Source: Lactuca virosa (lineage: Eukaryota; Streptophyta; Magnoliopsida; Asterales; Asteraceae). Taken from it: DNA of 64,000 bases. The DNA is taken from the NCBI GenBank assembly GCA_928212115.1, contig CAKMRJ010003334.1, positions 102,744,457 to 102,808,456 on the forward strand, read 5' to 3'. Within the stretch, counting starts at the first letter, position 1. Every line of letters begins with the position of its first letter. The notes beneath the pieces are model-generated. The model saw only the letters and a list, made by a program, of their open reading frames with translations. It was not told the DNA's origin and did no database searches. Shown here one piece after another: positions 36,492 through 48,595 of the stretch. Made by a program: the position numbers and the translations under genes.

Positions 36492-37344
36492 TGATAGGTT
36501 TTATAGGTTACAAAAAAATATATCGTGGAAAAACTTAACCCTAAGCTCACATGCAACCTATTAGATCTAAGTTTTCTATATTGATTGCAACAAACAATTG
36601 AACATCAAGAACCCTAGGAATACCTTACTATTTTCGAAATTCATAAAGGGTTTTAGGGTTTACATACATTTTGAATATTGTATTAAATAATCAACAATTC
36701 CTTCTTGAACAAGTTTCAGAAAGCAAGCACCATAAATCTCGTGCCTCTAATGGTTTGTACCCAAACCTTAACTATAGAATGATTGATAGGAGGGAGGAGG
36801 GATGATGGAATTTTTGATTCTCTTCTCTGGAGAAGGAGTGGCCAAAAATATGAGCTCCAAGGCTCCTTATATAGCTGAATTAGGAAACCCTAGATAACCT
36901 CAATTTGAATATAATACTAATATCTCAAATTAAGTAATTATCCACATTCCTAATTATCCTTAAGGACTAATCTAGAAATGGAGGCTTCAAATTTTCGGCC
37001 ATCCCTAGAATATTCTAGAATCCTTTTCCCGTTCAACTATTGAACAGTTACAACTTAGGTCCTTTCACTTTTAATTAATCCAATTAATCCCAAAAATAAC
37101 TTCAATTACTTTCTAATTAATTATTAATTAAATAATACTATTTCTAATTAATATATTAACCTCATAATATATTAATAAATTATCTGTTGCTACTTATTAA
37201 TCTTATAATAAACCAATAAATCAACATCTCTCTCTCCAAAAAGTCATTATGTCAATTACTAGTTTTGAGGGAAACCCAAAAGGACTTTGCTTTTAATTAA
37301 AGTATATACCAATTTAGTTATTAGCTTAGACACATAATTCAACA
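36492..37344 (-). mobile_element. Ty1-copia LTR, middle copy
   Basis: On the minus strand it starts TGTTGAATTATG and ends ACCTATCA, next to the primer-binding site. It resembles the LTR-like sequence at about 38400-39165 over shared blocks such as AACTAAATTGG and AAAGTCC followed by TTGGGTT. It sits directly after an integrase fragment and before a leader and gag. It therefore serves as the downstream LTR of one element and the upstream LTR of another. Confidence 0.7.
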
Positions 37345-38380
37345 CTTCTAACTCAACTTTTTCTTCCTTTTCTGGTTGTTTGTTACTGCTGGAGTTCTTG
37401 GAAACTTCACCCTTGTATAGAGCATTCTCATTGAACACCATATCCTTACTTTTGATAACTCTTTTGTGTTTTTTATCCCTAAAGTGGTATCCCATGTCAT
37501 CCAACCCATAACCTATAAAGGTGAACTTCCTTGCCTTCGCCTCTTGCTTGTCTCTCTCATAGTATTTAACTTTTATATACGATACACAACCGAAGACCTT
37601 TATATGTTAGAATGAAACCTCACCACCTTGCCACTCCTCCTCTGGAATCATGAACCCTGTGTGGATTGAGGGTCCTCTATTGATTAAGTATGTAACTGTA
37701 TTGACTTCATCTGCCCAAAACATCTTGGGTAAACCTACATGTAGTCTCATGCTCTTCGCCATTTCATTCAGTGTTCATTTCATCCTCTAAGCAACTCCAT
37801 TTTGCTGAGGTGTTTCTGGAGTAGTCTTCTGCATCCCGATTTCATGGTTAACACATAATTCAATTAATTCTTTGCTATTGTATTCTACCCCATTATCCAA
37901 TTTGAGACACTTGATTTTCAAGTTAGTTTCATTCTCCATAATAGCTTTCCATTTCTTGAAAGCATTGGAAACTTCATACTTCTGCTTTAAGAAATAAACC
38001 CAATATTTCCTTGTGCAATCATTAATGTAGGGAACATAATACCAGGATCCTCCCACTGAAGCAACTGAAGTGGGGCCATAAACATCTGAACGAACAAGCT
38101 CTAATTTCCCTATCTTGGGCGGGTGTTCCATCTTTGTGAAAGTAACTTTCTTATGTTTACCAAGAACACGACTCACAAAAATTCACTGTCACATTCTTCA
38201 TATATGGAGGTATTCCTTTGGAGGCTAGTATCTTCAATCCCATCTCACTCATATGCCCAAGTCTTTGATGTCATAAGTGGATGCCCGCACTTCTTCAACA
38301 ACATGTACCTCAGCATCAGAAACTTCTACCATATAAATGATGGGTTTTATATGTTATATTAAACATACTTGCACAGCAGA
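37345..38380 (-). pseudogene. Ty1-copia GAG-pre-integrase/integrase fragment
   Basis: Minus-strand frames carry CESCVLGKHKKVTF, a pre-integrase zinc-binding end, then the integrase core from 38176: LELVRSDVYGP, YINDCTRKYWVYFLK, KCLKLDNGVEY and PETPQQNGVA. The D, D and downstream E region is partly preserved. After a stop comes VNTVTYLINRGPS, then FGCVSYIKV and a GYGLDDMGYHF block. Reverse transcriptase and RNase H are absent: the integrase C-terminal part runs straight into the LTR at 37344. The main stops lie near 37786 and 37607. Confidence 0.85.
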
Positions 38381-38399
38381 ATCATCATAAAATCTAATT

Positions 38400-39165
38400 A
38401 TGGGCACATGTAACCTATGGATCTATGTCTTTGCACATTATAACAACATACTATTGAAAGTATCATAAACCCTAGCCCAGATAAAAAACCATAGATAGAA
38501 TTACATACCGTTAGTGTTATAATCGTATAGAACACTTTTGAATCCTCATATCTGCTTCAGAAAACTAGCACCAAAAGTATGGTTGCCTCTAATGGCTCAC
38601 ACCTAAAACCCTAGAATACTAGAAATCAAGAGGAGAGAGGATGTGACTTGTGAATTTTGTTTTCCACCTTGCGAGAAATGAGAACCACAAAAATTTGATG
38701 CATAAGGGTCATATTTATAGTTAGAGAATCACTAGGATAAACACTGACTTGAATAATAAAATAATTTGATTTTATCTATTCAAGGCAGTTTTCCTTATCA
38801 GTTTTAGGAGGTTTTCAGAAACCCTAAACCGTCCATACCATTGATGATTCTAGAATTGTCTTTCCTTGCTCAATTATGAACAATTAAAATCCATCACTTG
38901 CACATATAATTAATTCTAATTAATCCAAAGTTAATTTTTAGTTTATTCTGATTAATTCTAAATTAATTCTAATCAGTTTCTAATTAAACTTTAGTCATAT
39001 AATAAATTAATAAATCATTTTCCCTCTCTCCTTATATCAATCCTAGCTATTTTTGGTTATGAGGACAACCCAAAATGGACTTTACCATTATTATATTTTC
39101 CATAAAGTTATATCAATTTAGTTTTGACATTGACCAATTTAGTTATAACCTTGGACACCTATTCT
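38400..39165 (-). mobile_element. Ty1-copia LTR-like sequence, upstream copy
   Basis: Shares ordered blocks with the LTR at 36492-37344, including the poly-purine/AATTAATT-rich part and the segment around 39040-39165. It lies upstream of the integrase fragment in the minus orientation, as a 5' LTR should. Boundaries are approximate because neither end is crisp. Confidence 0.55.
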
Positions 39166-39429
39166 AATCTAGTGCCCGAGCTTGATTCAATTCGTTTTGA
39201 ACTCAGCTTAGACTTGGTCCGTTAACAAATAAGTTGTCTAAACTTTTTGTACGACAAATATTGATTTTTAAATTTTATTCTTTTATAGGCATAGAAATAT
39301 TTTTTTTAAATAACCAATCATATAAAAAAAACTAGTAAGGAACTAGTAAAAGCAATTAAAAATAGTTAATGGGGTTCTTTTGTCCAACTAATCCAAACTA
39401 AAAAAACATTTATGATTCCGACTAAAAAA

Positions 39430-40130
39430 ACATAAAAAAAGAAGAAGAAAACTCTTTAATGAAATCAACGATTTTACTTTTCCACATCTTTCCCGCTTAA
39501 ACACCACATTATTCATGAATTTCCAAATGTAGCAAACAATTGTATATATGATCACATCCACTACTTCTTTCTTTTTTCAAACTAATAGTCAAGTAATTCG
39601 TTAATGAAAATAACCCATGAACTAAATCAAACTCTGATTGCCACTTCGGACCTGACTAAAATATGATTAAGTTGCTACACCTAAACCTCATAAATCAGAT
39701 GTAACATTGACAAAACATCTATACCCCTATTCTACAATTTACTACGTGTAAGGATTCTATCCAACAAGACCTGCCAACTCATAATAATTACCTTTCACGG
39801 AATATAAAGATTCCATCTAGTTTACCTTTCTCGAAAAACTAATCCATCTTTTTGTTTCTCCAATCGTAAAAGATTCGTCCTTATATATCCCACAACCATC
39901 TATCATGTTGATCATTAAGACTGACATTGTTAAGCTATTCCAAAAGACCTGAAAGTTGTTCGAGTTCTTCATCTATATGAATAGTATGTCTCCAACTCCA
40001 AAACCTGTCATCGTTAATTCTTCTATTAGCAATAGTACAATCTTTATCAAGCTCTAACTCAAACAACCTCGACATTCTAATAGCTATCAATTCACCATAC
40101 TTTCATTTTTTTCAAAATTTGGTAGAAACG
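39430..40130 (-). pseudogene. LINE ORF2 C-terminal (zf-RVT) remnant
   Basis: Minus-strand frames read SRLFELELDKDCTIANRR, then FWSWRHTIH, NNVSLNDQHDRWLWDI and finally CYIWKFMNNVVFKRE. This matches, in order, the region after the reverse transcriptase of plant L1 elements (canonical DRWxW...; xxWxxRN). Many stops are present. It could belong to the same LINE family as 2725-4335 but covers the later part of ORF2. Confidence 0.75.
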
Positions 40131-40610
40131 TCATTACCAACCCATCAATGTATGACTCCTAAATTTATGTTACAAACATCCTATTTAAAAAAATGAATTA
40201 CATACTATTTAATTTAGTAATCTAAATAATAGAAAATTGGTTAAGATATTATCAACTTATTTTAACTTTCGTTGATGTTTATATGTTTTAATATTCTACA
40301 CAATGTATTTATACATCAAATAATAATATGTTCTAATATTGTTAACAATGTATCTAGTGTTAACGTCTTTTACCATCTCTTGACTTTTAAATTACACCCA
40401 AATGTTTTATAAATATATATTCTTAGATTAAATAAGTTGATATATAAAAAACTTGAATTATATAAGTGGACAACTTAGCAAATCAAACTAAATTGTTAAT
40501 ATATGAAAAAAAATATAAAAATATAATACTAAAACATAATGAAATATAGAAAAAATATGAAAGATTATGTAAGTATAATGGTGGAAATGTATAAGATATA
40601 GAAAATACTT

Positions 40611-40864
40611 GAAAAAACATGATAAATGGTCTCTGTGGTTTCCTCATATCTGAATTTTAGTTCTCGTGGTTTAAAAACATCATAGATGGTCCCTGTGCTT
40701 TCAAAACTTTTGACGATTGGTCCTTATTGCTAATTCCGTTAAGTTTTGTCCGTTAACTGAAGGGCATTTTCGTCATTTCACTACCACATGGACCCTTAAT
40801 GATGTTTTTCCTTATTTAAAAAAAAGTAAAAAGAAAAAATAATTATTTAATATAAAAGGGTCCC

Positions 40865-40926
<62 letters not shown>

Positions 40927-41874
40927 AAACACACAAGAACATCCCGCCTAAAAAACATCCCTGAAACAAAAACCATACACAAAATCTGGGTTTCTTCTTG
41001 AGTTAGCCCCTAAAAATCATTACAGCCTCTCCATCTTCATATTCATCTGAAAACCATCCTAAGCAAAACATCCATATTTCATCTTTTTCTAATAGGTACC
41101 ATAACAACACCTTCTTTCTGAAAGTCTAATACCTACACCTGCTATGCAAATCAAGTTCGATGGACAGATCAGAAATGGATACATCTTCCCTGGAGGGGGT
41201 TTTACAGTGGAGAATGGAGTAGTTTCCGCTTATGATTCAGATCGAGTTTAGGCATACGTTTCAGATAAGAAATCAATTCAGATCCGGTTTAGATTTAGGT
41301 TTCATATAAAAAATCGATTCAGATTAAGATTAGGTTTCAGATTAAGGGGGTAGTTTTGAATGGTTTATGGGTTCAAAATCAAAGCAGAAGATGATGGGGG
41401 CAGTTGAGGAAAAGAACCTCCACCCTACCTCCATTAACACAAAGAAGGTGTGTGAAGCTTGCATCTTCCTTCATTATTGTCGAATCAGACCACACCCCTT
41501 CTTTCTTTAAAATTAGATGGAAAAAAAGCCCATGAATGCCTCGTCGGAATCGGCTAAGGAAGATGTCGCCGCCATCTAATTCTCGTACTCCACCACTGTA
41601 ACCACCAACGAGCACCATCACTGCAACAACCAATGATCACCGCTGCTGCAATCTATGATGGGTTTTCAATCCTGAAAAAACAACCCAGATCATGAATGGG
41701 TGGTGTGTGATGGAGCAGATCTAAAACGCATGAATGCCTCGTCGGAAACTGTTACTCAAGGTATAGATAAATGAGAAAAGCAAATCAATTTACTGGTCGT
41801 GGGGTGGTGGTTTAGATTGAGATGAGTTTTGAAGAATTTTGAAATGGGATGAAATTTGAAGAAGACGATGGGAT

Positions 41875-41910
<36 letters not shown>

Positions 41911-42165
41911 CCTTTTATATATTTAATTATATTTAAAACTTTTCTTTTTAAAAAAAAAATACGAGAAAACATCATAAATGGTCCATGTGGTAGTGAAATG
42001 ACGAAAATGCCCTTCAGTTAACGGACAAAACTTAACGGAGTTAGCAATAAGAACCAATCGTCAAAAGTTTTGAAAGCACAATGACCATCTGTGATGTTTT
42101 TAAACCACGAAGACTAAACTTCAGATCTGCAGAAACCACATGGACCATTTATGATGTTTTTTTCA
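40611..42165. mobile_element. Mutator-like element with 9-bp target duplication
   Basis: A 1555-bp element with terminal inverted repeats of more than 200 bp (left about 40611-40850, right about 41950-42165). Each end has CATAAATGGTC-like and CCCTTCAGTTAACGGAC-like blocks. A perfect 9-bp direct repeat, aaaatactt, flanks it at 40602-40610 and 42166-42174, the hallmark of Mutator-like insertion. A (TC)n tract on the left (40867-40923) is mirrored by (GA)n on the right (about 41877-41910), so the arms may extend past 300 bp. No transposase is visible; the interior has no recognised domain. Confidence 0.9.
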
Positions 42166-42174
42166 AAATACTTT

Positions 42175-42699
42175 GATAATCTTCATTTGTTTGTATTATA
42201 AGATTGTACTTTGTAGTATTTTTTTATTTAATTACTATAAATAAATATAATACTACATAATAAAAAAATGAAAGTACGTCATGTGAAAAAATATATAGAA
42301 AATACATTAGTGTAATTGAAAATATTTATTAAAAGTTTATTGTACTTTATCAAATTTACATACAAAAAGTTACACAACACAAGGAAGAAATAGTCAACTT
42401 TAAAAGTAGAATGTTGGAATAGTAATGTTTGGAAAGAAAATTTTGATTTTTTTTGGTAAGTAGAATGATGTATTATAAATATTTAATAAATAAAATATAT
42501 AATAGTTAGTAATGAAGACTAATGAATGATAAATGAATATTTTCATATATGATTGATATTACAAATACATAACATTAAAAAATTTAAAGCAGTAATATTT
42601 TTCAAAATGGAAACAAAAATTATAAATTTTCATAATTCTATAAATATTTCTTTGTATACAACATTTGATGTTCAATTGGTAGGCTAAAATTAATATAAG
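42175..42699. other. AT-rich spacer
   Basis: Very AT-rich, with no recognisable domain or repeat pair. It may be the decayed 3' portion of the Helitron whose helicase fragment follows, but I see no CTRR-type end. Confidence 0.4.
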
Positions 42700-43076
42700 T
42701 CATTCTCTATTTTTAACTCTAGATAATGCGACATACAACTAGTGAAAATTGTTTTTTTTGAAATTCGAAAGAAATTCTTTTTGTTTAAAGGTGTCAAACT
42801 CTTTCTTGAAATAAAAGTATGAGTTCTAATATTACTGCCAAATATGATTTATGTTTCCGTAACACGATTATCCAGTGATATCACATGTAGTCTAGTACCA
42901 TTGTATAAATCCTTTTTATGATTGATGTTTCTGAATAACATGACTTGAACACCGACTTTTAATAGTAGCTTGTAGTTTGTCAAACATGATAGTTTAAGTC
43001 CCTTTAGAATATAATGTGAATACAAGTCTTTCTCGTGAAACCCAAACCTAGCAATGTAGTTAAGGAAACACTTCAA
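42700..43076 (-). pseudogene. Helitron helicase (Pif1-like) C-terminal fragment
   Basis: The minus-strand frame 43076-42849 carries LKVGVQVMLFRNINHKKDLY and NGTRLHV. These match the conserved KVGxPxMLLRNID...GLCNGTRL block of Helitron Rep/helicase proteins. In another frame below 42849, PLNKKNFFRISKKTIF and CMSHYLE resemble the following conserved blocks. A frameshift separates them and the N-terminal Rep and helicase core are missing. It directly abuts the CLASP-derived fragment at 43077. Confidence 0.75.
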
Positions 43077-43737
43077 TGATTTTGTCTTGTTTTTGTGAGT
43101 CAGCTTGTGGTCGGGTAGGTTTTCACAGAAAGAACTAATGGGTCAAGTAGAATCCTTTTCGACTGTTCTTTTTGATGCTTTCGGGTAAACCAAAGTGCCA
43201 ATGTCCGCAAGGTAATTAAATATTTTCAAATTCATGTGTGCAAAGGTCATTTATTACTAATTAATTGGTTTGTTGGTGGTGGCAGACTGTTGTTTTCTAT
43301 TTGGTGGATTTCTACATAATGCTTGGAAAATAGATTTTTACTATATTTGAAAGGACTTAACAATATACATAATATATGCAAACATTATATCACAAGCCAT
43401 GACGGGGGCTCCTATCTAGGACTAGCGGTTAAATGATGAGACGAGTCATGAGTGAGTCTTGTATATTTGTATGTCTTGTGTGATGTGTGTATTCCTTTTC
43501 GATTAAAGGTTTTAAGGGGTTTCTTTGTATGTTTTTAATTTTTATGGCTTCATTTTTGCCCCTTTTTGTTTATTTATTTATTTATTTTTTTAAAACACCT
43601 TATTTGATTGGAGTGGAAGAGTAATGTGGTTTTCTGAAAAACGATTTAACTCTTTAGTGAAGTTGTATCTTTTTGGTTTTGTATCACGTATGTTGTTCTA
43701 TGTGAATATCCTAAAGACACTTAATTTTACATGTTTC
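43077..43737 (+). pseudogene. CLASP 3'-end pseudogene (last two exons, intron and 3' flank)
   Basis: Matches the end of the CLASP gene (about 29649-30287) including the last intron, so it was copied at DNA level and not from mRNA. The exon-19 part has a four-base insertion near 43110 (GTGGTCGGGTAGG against GTGGGTAGG). There is a further change near 43183, an in-frame TAG shortly after CTTGGAAAA (near 43329), and a deletion of about 14 bp after GGACTTAACA. The similarity continues into the CLASP 3' flank (GATTGGAGTGGAAGAGTA block) and stops near 43737. It cannot encode a functional C-terminal domain. Confidence 0.92.
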
Positions 43738-43960
43738 CCATTACAAGTTTATAAACTTTTGTGTAATATAACTCCAAATTTTATAACAACCAGTATAATT
43801 TTATAGATTTGATAACAATATTTCTAAATTAATCGTCAAATACTCACAAAACTATATAATAGAAACTGCAAATCACTGAATATCTTCAAACATAAACAAA
43901 AAACTCCAATCATGAAATGTCTTCAAACATATAACATTCATGTTCACAAATTAGAACCAC

Positions 43961-43964
<4 letters not shown>

Positions 43965-44007
<43 letters not shown>

Positions 44008-44009
44008 GT

Positions 44010-44070
<61 letters not shown>
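43965..44070. repeat. Two (TA)n tracts
   Basis: TA runs at about 43966-44003 and 44012-44070 are separated by TTAAAGTGG. With the preceding CCACTTTTAA they form an inverted repeat around the first tract. The second tract is the left flank of the transposon at 44071. Confidence 0.9.
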
Positions 44071-44074
<4 letters not shown>

Positions 44075-45736
44075 GTGAGATCGGTTGAGAACTCATAGTT
44101 TTCCGAGAACCAGAGAACTAAAGGTGGAGCATTAGATCAAAATTAACTCATTAAGGACATGATCGTAATCTTACCGATCTCATTTAATGTTTATTTTTTT
44201 GTATTATTGGACAAAATTAACATAATAAATCAAATTTCGGATTTTTTTTTTTCAGATAATTTTTGATTTTTTTTAAAATGGAGATTTTTTATGTTTTTCA
44301 GAAAACATGATTTTTTTAAAAAAAAATTGAAAAAAAAGTAATTTTTTAAAAATACATGTTGAGACAACATCGAAAACATCAGGGGAGAGAATCCATTCTT
44401 GAGGCGAGGTCACAACGACAAGAATGAAAGAGAGAAGTTAAGAAACTTGTAAAATACATGTGAAATAGAAAAAGGTAAAGTGGTCTAACCTTCCGGAATG
44501 CGATTAACTGAGACGTCATTACATTTTCCATCAGGAAGAAGAAGATACAGTGATTTTTTATGGAAAACGACGATGTTGCCACTTTTGATTTGTTAACAAG
44601 CATTTGATCGTTGATTTTTCAGTAATTCATGAATGGCTAGTACAAAGATGCACATCATACACTTCATTGAGTTAATTTGGATCTGGAAATGCATTTTTAC
44701 TACCTTCTTCATTTCATCAATGACAGATCATATATCCAGACGATTTTAGGGTTACGATTTTGTATTTGAATAGAACTAATATGATGTAGTGGTGATCAGA
44801 AGGGTTATTCATTGTGGAACCTGTCGCACCCCCAAACCAGAACGACGGAAACGTTCGGGGGCGGAGGACGTCATGTACAGTATCATAACAATGCATAATA
44901 GTAAAACAAGCAACAACATCATCCATTGCATTAATAATATAATTTAATACAAGTGTGTTCTGTGTATAGTTGAAAGACACCAAAATATGAATCAAAATAA
45001 AAGACGAGTCTCGAATGTGCTCTGTCTTCTCAAAACCTGGTCCAGTGTACCTGTCTGCTGGTGACCTGAGAATACAAGTTATTTTGAAAGAGTAGATCAG
45101 GATTAAAGCTGGTGAGTTCATAAGTATTTTAGTGTCAAGTGTTTGTATAAGTTTGATGAAAGTGTTTGTAAGAGTTTGATGTAAAGTTTGTAAGTGTTTG
45201 ATGTAAATGTTTGTATACTTCCTAGAAAATCCTATATTTTCTACTAAAGTAGTCTTTTACCAAGACCCGACTGTTCTGTATGTTTGTTCTTTTGTAAAAG
45301 TGAGTGTTTTTCCCAAGTATGACTATCATTACCAGAAAATAGTTTACATTACCGTTTATGTGAGAAGATCACAATATGAATGTAATGGAAAAAATGACGA
45401 TGTACAATAGTATTGTATATAGTAACTACAGATGTACTAACTACCTTAAACCAATTGTTTAATTAAGGTAAAATGTGATGAGATTATAACCATACTTGAT
45501 TGACTAGTAAAACACGACGATCAAAGACGTCGAAATGATATGACATTCGTCACCCGTAGACCTGCAGGTCCCACTGTAGCTAGCAACAAGGTGTAGGATG
45601 GTCAATCCCGTATAGATCTATACACAAATTCACGCTCTCCCTCCAGGAGACTCTGGTTACAAAACGTGACACAACAGTATATTGTCATGTCATGAAAGTA
45701 GTGGCTCACATTAATGTTATATTGTTCTTGTATTTG

Positions 45737-45860
45737 TATAGTATGTTCTCTCTGTTCTAGTGTATAGTATGTTCTCTCTGTTCTAGTTTATAGTATGTTC
45801 TCTCTGTTCTAGGGTATAATATGTTCTCTCTGTTCTAGTGTATAGTATGTTCTTTCTGTT
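45737..45860. repeat. 26-bp tandem repeat, about five copies
   Basis: The unit TATAGTATGTTCTCTCTGTT plus CTAGTG recurs about five times with few changes inside the minus-strand solo LTR. It is non-coding. Confidence 0.85.
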
Positions 45861-46706
45861 TCTCGTTACATTATGTTTGAACTGAGTCATGTATGAACTG
45901 ACTCTTGTATGTTTCATTGTTCTAGATATAGTGAGTAGTAATCCTCTAAACTATACTTATTATAGTTTGCTAGTACTGTTGTTTGAATGACTGATCATGT
46001 TTGTACACCTTTGCTACCCAAAGGTATTGAACTGGTTGGAAGAACTTTTATATCTACATACATATACATAATATATAAATAAGATTCAAACGACACTCGG
46101 ACAAACAACCAATACCCTAAGTCCACAACCAAACAAAGGAACAGGAAATAAAGCGATTTATCAGTCCTAAGCCCTTTCAACCTTATTTATATAACTATAT
46201 CTATATAGACATGATTTTGACAATATATAAGTTTAAAAGAGTTTGATAAAGAGTTTAGCATATAAAAGAGTTTTAACCATTTGAATGGTTATAGATGACT
46301 TGATGTCAGTTTATAAAATGTTTTGAAATAGTTTGTTTGATAACACAATTTTGAAGTATAAGAAATCCACTAGTTTGATAGTTATTAATCACATGTGATT
46401 GATACAGTAACTATAATGTTTTCTACTTGTATTCCCCCCCCCCATAAAAACATTTAAAATCATTTAAAATATAAGTTAGGGGTATGAACTCACCTGTAGT
46501 GAGTGATTCGAATGTAAGATCGATATAGGATGCTAAGTGTCAATTGAAGTCTCGAGCACAAACGGATCCTATTAAGCATATAATGACACATATATGTATA
46601 TAATTAGTGTACATAACAACTAATCATGTTAGGAAACAACTTTAGGGACTAGGAAACACTTGGAATGAAGTGTTACAATCACATATGATTGTATAAAGGG
46701 TGTTCA

Positions 46707-47275
46707 CGGCCACATAAGGGTGTGTTTACGGCCAAGATGTGTTCACGGCCAAGGTGTTTACGGCCAACACAAGAAATAGCTAGGGTTTATGGCCATGACT
46801 TGAAGGGTTCACGGCCATGACATGAACTAAGAAGGGTTTACGACCATATGAAGAGTTTAATGCCGTAAACTCTTGATGTTCTTGCTAAAATGGTTGATTC
46901 TTGGATGCTAATAGATCTAGTATATGGAAAGGATACTTACGTTTTGGAAGCTTGAAGGGGTGATTATGGCCCAAAGAACTAGTGTGTGTTCTTGGTGTTC
47001 TTGATGATTTGAAGATCTAACCCCAAAAAGAGATGAATTCACGGATGAAATCATAAGGTTTTACTAGATCAAGAAGGATATCAACTAATAATGAAAGAAT
47101 CACTTACAAATTTGACGAGAAATGGAAGTGTTCTTGATGATACTTGAGAGAGAAATGAGTGTTCTTGACTTGAAGATGTGAGAAGTAAAGAAAAAATGAA
47201 GGAAATTCATACTTAAGGAGTAGAGTTCACGGCTAGACAAGAGTTTACGGCCGTAAACTCTAGTTTGCGGCCGTA
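46707..47275. repeat. Array of ACGGCCGT-type palindromes in solo LTR
   Basis: Motifs of the form TTTACGGCC, TTCACGGCC and the full palindrome GTTTACGGCCGTAAAC recur about a dozen times at irregular spacing. They lie in the U3-side part of the minus-strand LTR. Confidence 0.75.
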
Positions 47276-47630
47276 AACTCCTTGGGATGGAGTTTTCCGG
47301 CTTGAATGCTACACAATGAACTCTAGTAGATACTTCCTAACACCCAATCCTTGAATGTACTAGGCTTAGAACACTCAAACAGACCCTTAACAATGCTAAA
47401 AGGTAGCAGAAACAAGTCCGACTTTTGATTGAATTGAATGGCTTTACAAGTTAGAAATTTCGGGTTGTCACAGAACCGATGGTGATTAAGGTTAATCTTG
47501 GATCTTTAGTGTTGCGAGAGTGTGGATCGGAAATCGTCGTTGATCGGCCACGGAGGCAGAAATGGTCGATGAAGGCAGGATAGAGGAGGGAGACGATCGA
47601 TGGAGAAGGAAGAGATGTGCAGAAGACGTG

Positions 47631-47661
<31 letters not shown>

Positions 47662-47892
47662 TAATTTATGGGTTTTAGATTAATTAGTAATTTATATTTT
47701 ATTGATTTTTGAAAGGGTATTTTCTGTACCAAATTTACCCCTAAGGTCTGTTGATAGAAACCTAAAATGCCATTAAATTCACTTATAATTACAATTATGC
47801 CATTTTTAATCTAAACCATTAAAATTTTTGATCTAACGTTCCACCTTTAGTTCTCGGGTTCTCGGGAAACTTTGAGTTCTCAAATGATCTTT

Positions 47893-47945
<53 letters not shown>

Positions 47946-47948
<3 letters not shown>

Positions 47949-48220
47949 AAATAATTGGTGGTGTTGTAAATAATTGGTGGATGACATAATAATTGGTGCA
48001 TGGTAAATTTGTCAACATTTCTAACTAGTTACAATTATATGTTAGTAAAATTTGTAGTATAAATACCCCTCCATTGTAAAGAATGAAACACACCAAAAGT
48101 TATAAGAGATATAACTTTCATATTCTCTCTAAATATTCTTTCTTCTCAATTAAAGTTCTTATCAAAGTTTACTAGTTTGGTTTGATTTATAGTTACATTA
48201 ATTACGCTTAATTCATAACA
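47946..48220 (+). mobile_element. 5' LTR of Ty1-copia element
   Basis: It starts TGTAAATAATTGG at the edge of a (TA)n tract and ends TTCATAACA. A start at 47962 (TGTTGTAAATAATTGG) is also possible because the first bases are tandemly repeated. A putative primer-binding stretch, CGTTATCAGCACGA, follows at once. The part from 48066 on recurs at 53891-54043 with only one mismatch seen over about 153 bp. Confidence 0.8.
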
Positions 48221-48439
48221 CGTTATCAGCACGAAAGCTCTAATCAAGGTTATTAAACAAGTGGAAAATCACATCTATCTTAATCAAGGTATGTATTACT
48301 TAGTAAAAACACTATTAATTATAAAACCTCAATCATATTAAAATAATAATAATACTAATGAATTAATGAAACTTATACATTATGGACATTATGGACTACT
48401 AACAATTTTTATTTCTTATACCAACATTTTTTTATGTAT

Positions 48440-48595
48440 TCTAATTTTTATACTAACATTTACATTATGCAACTAATTTTTATTTATGCAAACTAACATT
48501 TACATTATGCAACTAACTTTTATTTATGCATACTAACATTTATATTATGCTATTAACTTTTATTTGTGCATACTAACATTTAAATTATATTTATT
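48440..48595. repeat. About 50-bp tandem repeat in copia leader
   Basis: The unit containing ACTAACATTTACATTATGC and TTTTATTTATGCA recurs about three times between the 5' LTR and gag. It is non-coding. Confidence 0.75.

Larger units (their letters stand above)
44822..47472 (-). mobile_element. Solo LTR of a Ty3-gypsy chromovirus-like element, minus strand
   Basis: The minus strand begins TGTGACAACCCG and ends GGGGGTGCGACA over 2651 bp. A perfect 5-bp repeat, gaacc, flanks it at 44817-44821 and 47473-47477. It is related to the gypsy LTR at 55947-58280: both share, in the same order, blocks such as the CAGACAGGTAC and TCTACGGGTGAC motifs. It holds an array of TTTACGGCCGTAAA-like palindromes (46707-47275) and a 26-bp tandem repeat (45737-45860). 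Confidence 0.9.
44071..47895. mobile_element. Inverted-repeat DNA transposon in a (TA)n tract, split by a solo LTR
   Basis: The left end (44071 on) and the reverse complement of the right end (47895 backwards) share about 75 bp. Matching blocks include GAGAACTCA, CGAGAACC and GAGAACTAAAGGTGGA. Both ends directly abut (TA)n runs (to 44070 and from 47896), so the target was a TA microsatellite. After removal of the nested solo LTR (44822-47472) and its target repeat, the element is about 1.17 kb. I see no transposase. The family is not certain; the length of the inverted repeats and TA-rich target leave Mutator-like and other TIR groups open. Confidence 0.75.

Noticed and set aside
46707..47275. 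CRISPR-like array from the regularly recurring ACGGCC motifs
   Set aside because: Spacing is irregular, repeats are too short, and the context is a plant LTR.
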